A DNA stretch of 64,000 nt, taken from NCBI GenBank assembly GCA_019914945.1, contig CM034104.1:1800501-1864500 (forward strand). The letters run 5' to 3'. Below are positions 63,846 through 64,000 of the stretch, in pieces (position 1 is the stretch's first letter; the number at the start of each line of letters is the position of its first letter). The translations under genes and the position numbers were made by a program. Under the pieces are notes generated by a model, which saw only the letters and a list, made by a program, of their open reading frames with translations, was not told where the DNA came from and made no database searches. The stretch comes from Typha latifolia. Lineage: Eukaryota; Streptophyta; Magnoliopsida; Poales; Typhaceae.

Positions 63846-64000
63846 CTGGTAGTAACAGTGGAAGAAGACATTGTTAGAGGTAACAAACAAATGAAGGTTC
63901 CAGATACCTTTTAAGTAGCACGAAGAATGAAAATAGAATCTTTCGAGGCTTCTATAGTTGCTCACACCAACAAAACATAACATTAGGCATATTGTCCAAT
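63846..64000. other. Intron of the homoserine dehydrogenase gene (to window edge)
   Basis: Sequence 5' of the acceptor at 63846. No convincing coding exon is seen in the last 155 bases, so the next exon probably lies outside the window. Confidence 0.5.

Noticed and set aside
1..64000. CRISPR array, bacterial-type operon, rRNA or organelle insertion
   Set aside because: No regularly spaced palindromic repeats, no ribosomal RNA-like stretch and no organelle gene sequence were seen. Gene structure throughout is that of plant nuclear DNA.

Overview
This window is nuclear DNA from a flowering plant. Its genes are plant-type: an R2R3-MYB factor, two EIN3-like factors, an FLZ zinc-finger protein, a GPI-anchored lipid-transfer protein and a plant PTEN2. 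They are split by GT-AG introns and lie in AT-rich intergenic DNA full of microsatellites and small transposon relics. The coding DNA lacks the GC bias of grass genes. I cannot name the species.

Layout: 1-1383 (+) is the 3' part of CDC45, a DNA replication factor. 1384-6359 is non-coding, with a few exon-like segments. 6360-7659 (-) is a subgroup-1 R2R3-MYB gene in three exons. 7660-13990 is AT-rich with a MITE-like element and a LINE remnant. 13991-23000 (-) is a complete twelve-coding-exon PTEN2-type lipid/protein phosphatase with an intron in its 5' UTR; one intron carries a tRNA-derived SINE and a MITE-like element. 23270-31080 is gene-poor, but 27300-28410 looks like the promoter and first exons of a broken or unrecognised gene. 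31110-35102 (+) is a type I inositol-polyphosphate 5-phosphatase. About 36486-49225 is a direct tandem duplication of a roughly 6.4-kb unit. Each copy carries one intact EIN3-like gene (-), its 5'-UTR intron and its upstream region. 51569-52431 (-) is an FCS-like zinc finger gene. 55832-56993 (-) is a GPI-anchored lipid transfer protein. 59516 to the right edge (-) is the C-terminal part of monofunctional homoserine dehydrogenase.

The genes are not an operon, as expected in a plant. Two themes stand out. Two phosphoinositide phosphatases (a 3-phosphatase and a 5-phosphatase) lie about 10 kb apart. The ethylene-signalling transcription factor has been doubled locally with its upstream DNA. I found no undescribed multi-gene system. 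The best leads are the tandem EIN3-like duplication with its unevenly conserved flanks, and the orphan GC-rich gene start near 28.1 kb. All exon boundaries come from reading splice signals and reading-frame phase; no transcript evidence was available.
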